Source: Streptomyces sp. FIT100
Lineage (GTDB): Bacteria > Actinomycetota > Actinomycetes > Streptomycetales > Streptomycetaceae
Assembly (NCBI RefSeq): GCF_024584805.1
Contig: NZ_CP075715.1
Span: forward strand, 3,096,026 to 3,160,025
Direction: 5' to 3'
DNA: 64,000 nucleotides
Part shown: positions 61,798-64,000 of the stretch, piece by piece
Layout: every line of letters starts with the position of its first letter
How positions within the stretch are numbered: position 1 is the stretch's first letter
Translations under genes and position numbers: made by a program
The notes under the pieces: generated by a model
What the model saw: the letters and a program-made list of their open reading frames with translations, nothing else
What the model was told of the DNA's origin: nothing
Database searches by the model: none

Positions 61798-62286
61798 GTG
61801 AACCAGCACAACACGACCCGCTTCCCCGTCGCCGTCGACGCCGCACTGCGCGAAGCGGGCTGGCAGCCGGGCCGCTGGGACATCAAGCAGGCCGAGCACT
61901 GGGCCGACACCCTGCGCGCCCACGAATCCCCCGGCGGCCACCGCCACGCCGTCTTCCCGGCCGCCGTCGAGGCGTGGGCCGAGTTCGGCGCCCTGCGCAT
62001 CACCCCGCCAGGGCCCGGCCGCCAGATAGCCCCCGCGGTGCTGCACTTCGATCCACTCGCCGGGCTGCACCTCGCCCGCACCCTGGGCGACCTCGGCCGC
62101 GCCCTCGACACCGAGCTGACCCCGCTCGGCGAGGAGGGCGACGCACAGGCGGTGCTCGCCATCGACACCGAAGGCCGCGTCTACAGCCTCGACCACACCG
62201 GCGACTGGTACCTCGGCCCCGACGTCGACCAGGCCCTCGCCACCCTGGTCACCGGCGCCCAGCCGGCCCGCCTGACGACCTCCTGA
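61798..62286 (+). CDS. SUKH-3-type immunity protein
   Basis: A 162-residue protein starting at GTG 61798, eight bases after the deaminase gene. The sequence RFPVAVDAALREAGWQPGRW, then AHESPGGHRHAVFPAAVEAW and EFGALRITPPGPGRQIAP, matches the SUKH-3 family (PF14433-like). The C-terminal half is GRALDTELTPLGEEGDAQAV and GRVYSLDHTGDWYLGPDVDQ. SUKH proteins neutralise toxin domains by direct binding. The likely partner is the adjacent deaminase. It lacks any membrane or signal segment. Confidence 0.82.
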   Translation: MNQHNTTRFPVAVDAALREAGWQPGRWDIKQAEHWADTLRAHESPGGHRHAVFPAAVEAWAEFGALRITPPGPGRQIAPAVLHFDPLAGLHLARTLGDLGRALDTELTPLGEEGDAQAVLAIDTEGRVYSLDHTGDWYLGPDVDQALATLVTGAQPARLTTS

Positions 62287-62293
62287 ACCGGGC

Positions 62294-62414
62294 CCGACGG
62301 ACCCCAGGAGACCGACGGACCCCAGGAGACCGACGGGCCACAGATAACCAACAGGCCGCACCGGACCGGCAGGCCACACCGGACCGGCAGGCCACACCCG
62401 ACCGGGCGGACTCC
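62294..62414. repeat. Decaying 18-bp tandem repeat array
   Basis: Two clear copies of CCGACGGACCCCAGGAGA (62294, 62312) and two of CCGGACCGGCAGGCCACA (62361, 62379) lie in an 18-bp rhythm with degenerate units between and after. It fills the gap between convergent genes. On the minus strand the period gives hexapeptide-like reading, but no supported gene covers it. Confidence 0.75.
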
Positions 62415-62426
62415 AGGAGACACCCC

Positions 62427-63755
62427 TCAGGCCGAGGGCACCTCCATCGGCAGCACCGCCGACACCCGGAAGCCCCCCGCGTCCGTCGGGCCCGACACGA
62501 AGACACCGCCCAGCGCGGACACCCGCTCCCGCATCCCCACCAGGCCGTTGCCACCGCTCGGCAGCCCCGCATCGGCCGCACCCCGCTCCGAGGGGCCGTT
62601 CTCCACCTGCATCGCGACCTCCGCGCCGCGGTGCGCCACCCGCACCCACGCCTTCGCGCCCGCCGCATGCTTGTGCACGTTCGTCAGCGCCTCCTGCACC
62701 ACCCGGTACGCCGTCTGCTCGACCTCCGGACGGTACGGGCGCGCCTCGCCCTGCACCATCAACTCGACCACCATCCCGGCCTGCCGGGACTGCTCGACCA
62801 GCGGCTCCAGATCCGCCAGCGACGGACCGTCCGCAGGGCCGCCCTCCGCCGCGGCGGCCGCCGCGGCCGCGGCCGCCACCCCCACCGCCGCCAGCGGCAC
62901 CGGCTCGGCCGCCCGTGCCACCACATCCTCACCCGCCCGCAGCACCCCGAGCATCTCCCGCAGCTCGGTCAGCGCCTGCCGGCCCATGTCCCCCACCAGT
63001 GCCGCGTTCTTGACCGCCTTCTGGGGGTCCTTCAGCGCCACCGCCTGCAACGCCGCCGCGTGCACCACCATCAGGCTGACCCGATGGGCCACCACGTCGT
63101 GCATCTCGCGCGCGATCCGCGTCCGCTCCTCCGTACGCGCCCACTGCGCCTGCTGCTCCGCCCGGTCCGCCAGCAGTGACAACTCCTGCTCCAGGCTGAC
63201 CGCCCGCTCCCGCAGGCTCTCCATCAGCCGCCGCCGAGCCCCGACATAGAGCCCGAACAGCACCGGCGGCGCCGTCAGCCCGATCGACATCACGACCGAC
63301 ACCAGCGGTACGTACCAGAGCCCCGGGTCGAAGTCCGCCGACCCGACGTCCTGCCGGGTCCGTACGAACGTCACGATGAGCGTCCCCACCAAGGACATCC
63401 CCGCCAGCGCGGCGATGATCCGCCGCGGCGCCTCCGAGGCCGCGAGCGTGTACAGCCCGACGATCCCCATCAGGAAGCCCATCTCGGCCGGCGTGATCGC
63501 CACCGACACCAGCACCACGCTCGCCGGCCACCGCCGCCGCAGCACCAGCACCGAGCCGGCGACCAGCCCGAAGAGCACCCCCAGCGGCACGGGCAGCGCC
63601 GCGTTGCCCGCGAAGCGGACCCCCTCCAGCGCGCACTCCACCGCGGACACGAGTCCGAGCCCCACGTCCAGCACCGCACTGCGGCGCCGCCCCCACCACA
63701 GCCAGGAGCGGGCGCTGTCGCCCGCAGAGTCCTGGTGTGCCCCCGATGTGGTCAT
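62427..63755 (-). CDS. NarL-type sensor histidine kinase
   Basis: This 442-residue kinase starts at ATG 63755, seven bases after TAGGCT and without a Shine-Dalgarno. Four to five membrane helices occupy about residues 25-175, then a coiled coil (RERAVSLEQELSLLADRAEQ) leads to HisKA_3 with AREMHDVVAHRVSLMVVHAA (the phospho-His). The HATPase part has QEALTNVHKHA (N box) and GGNGLVGMRERV (G box). An Ala-rich linker (about 12 Ala) interrupts the region before the ATPase. The partner regulator is not in the window. Actinobacterial relatives often sense cell-envelope stress. Confidence 0.9.
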   Translation of the reverse strand: MTTSGAHQDSAGDSARSWLWWGRRRSAVLDVGLGLVSAVECALEGVRFAGNAALPVPLGVLFGLVAGSVLVLRRRWPASVVLVSVAITPAEMGFLMGIVGLYTLAASEAPRRIIAALAGMSLVGTLIVTFVRTRQDVGSADFDPGLWYVPLVSVVMSIGLTAPPVLFGLYVGARRRLMESLRERAVSLEQELSLLADRAEQQAQWARTEERTRIAREMHDVVAHRVSLMVVHAAALQAVALKDPQKAVKNAALVGDMGRQALTELREMLGVLRAGEDVVARAAEPVPLAAVGVAAAAAAAAAAEGGPADGPSLADLEPLVEQSRQAGMVVELMVQGEARPYRPEVEQTAYRVVQEALTNVHKHAAGAKAWVRVAHRGAEVAMQVENGPSERGAADAGLPSGGNGLVGMRERVSALGGVFVSGPTDAGGFRVSAVLPMEVPSA

Positions 63756-64000
63756 GTCTTCCAGCCTACGGAAGCGCGCGACCGATTTTCCGGCGACTGC
63801 AACCTCACGAAAAGTCATCGAACACGAACGCAACGCGCACCGACCACCGGAACAGCTGCATCGACCAGGCTTCCGCCCCGGAGGCGATCGCACGCTACGC
63901 CGATCTCTACCGTCGCGTGGAAGGCGCTTGGTACGGCATAGTGTTGGGTGCTGATCCGGCGACCTGATCCAATGTCCGGTTTAGTAGGCTTCATTCCCCC
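63756..64000. other. Window end, upstream of the histidine kinase gene
   Basis: About 245 bases, less GC-rich than the genes. It holds the kinase promoter area on the minus strand and, near 63980-63995, TTTAGTAGGCTTC, which could be a -10 box for a plus-strand gene beyond the window. No gene is supported here. Confidence 0.35.

Noticed and set aside
57478..62286. Classical secreted polymorphic toxin locus
   Set aside because: No signal peptides, RHS, PrsW, WXG100 or other delivery domains are visible in these genes, so secretion is not supported.
62294..62414. CRISPR array
   Set aside because: Units are 18 bp, adjacent and without spacers, and no cas genes are present.
63737..63967. 76-codon plus-strand frame at the window end (AIARYADLYRRVEGAWYGI region)
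   Set aside because: The most protein-like part lacks an in-frame start with a ribosome site, and the frame begins antisense to the histidine kinase start. It may be a remnant, but I cannot support it.

Overview
The window is chromosomal DNA of a Streptomyces or a very close relative. The evidence is very high GC with strong third-position bias, many GTG starts, a tRNA-Leu with a UAA anticodon that matches bldA, two Rpf-type resuscitation factors (one behind a c-di-AMP riboswitch), FtsX-type ABC exporters, YfhO, and a SUKH/deaminase gene group. From memory, much of the gene order (cystathionine beta-synthase, thiolase, bldA, cfa-like gene, ndh, ppx, DUF501, ftsB, eno, rpf pair, cytochrome P450, mazG, mfd, ABC pair) resembles the central conserved arm of the S. 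coelicolor chromosome. No alignment was run.

Layout. 1-4359: a glycine betaine/choline-type ABC operon (ATPase, two permeases, lipoprotein), split between the second permease and the lipoprotein by an IS110-family element (1974-3416). 4440-12023: a leaderless membrane-protein gene, cystathionine beta-synthase, SGNH hydrolase, thiolase, small conserved genes and a Bax-inhibitor-like protein. 12209-17494: bldA, an ABC exporter pair and a cyclopropane-fatty-acid-synthase-like enzyme. 17732-25421: ndh, ppx/gppA, DUF501, a MITE-like insertion, ftsB, enolase, rpfA and a second rpf gene. 25555-29284: cytochrome P450, Uma2 nuclease-fold protein, MazG and a SurA-like lipoprotein. 29536-36740: a surface-glycan group (two GT2 enzymes, polysialyltransferase-like protein, GtrA, YfhO, methyltransferase). 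36743-45698: Ser/Thr kinase with a membrane partner, an orphan N-6 DNA methylase, membrane and lipoproteins, acyltransferase-3 and a secreted HNH nuclease. 45708-57387: mfd, a second ABC exporter pair, an MFS exporter and a DUF485/acetate-symporter-type pair. 57478-62286: a four-gene divergent cluster of deaminase-like, WHH-nuclease-like and SUKH/Imm35 immunity-type domains. 62427-63755: a NarL-type sensor histidine kinase.

Most striking. (1) The IS110 element carries a non-coding leader in which all four guide segments of a bridge RNA (seekRNA) can be read directly. The two target guides match the site the element occupies here and the two donor guides match the element's own joined ends. 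They occur in the order known for IS621, and each pair brackets a short hairpin. (2) The 57.5-62.3 kb cluster combines toxin-type enzymatic domains and immunity-type domains, partly in single polypeptides, with no secretion signals seen. (3) Regulatory features legible from sequence include a c-di-AMP riboswitch before rpfA, a probable Rex operator before ndh, a TetR-type palindrome before the thiolase, and at least seven starts with a -10 hexamer 6-7 bases upstream (leaderless type).

Starts were chosen from Shine-Dalgarno spacing, signal-peptide logic and family length. Long antisense frames were treated as shadows.
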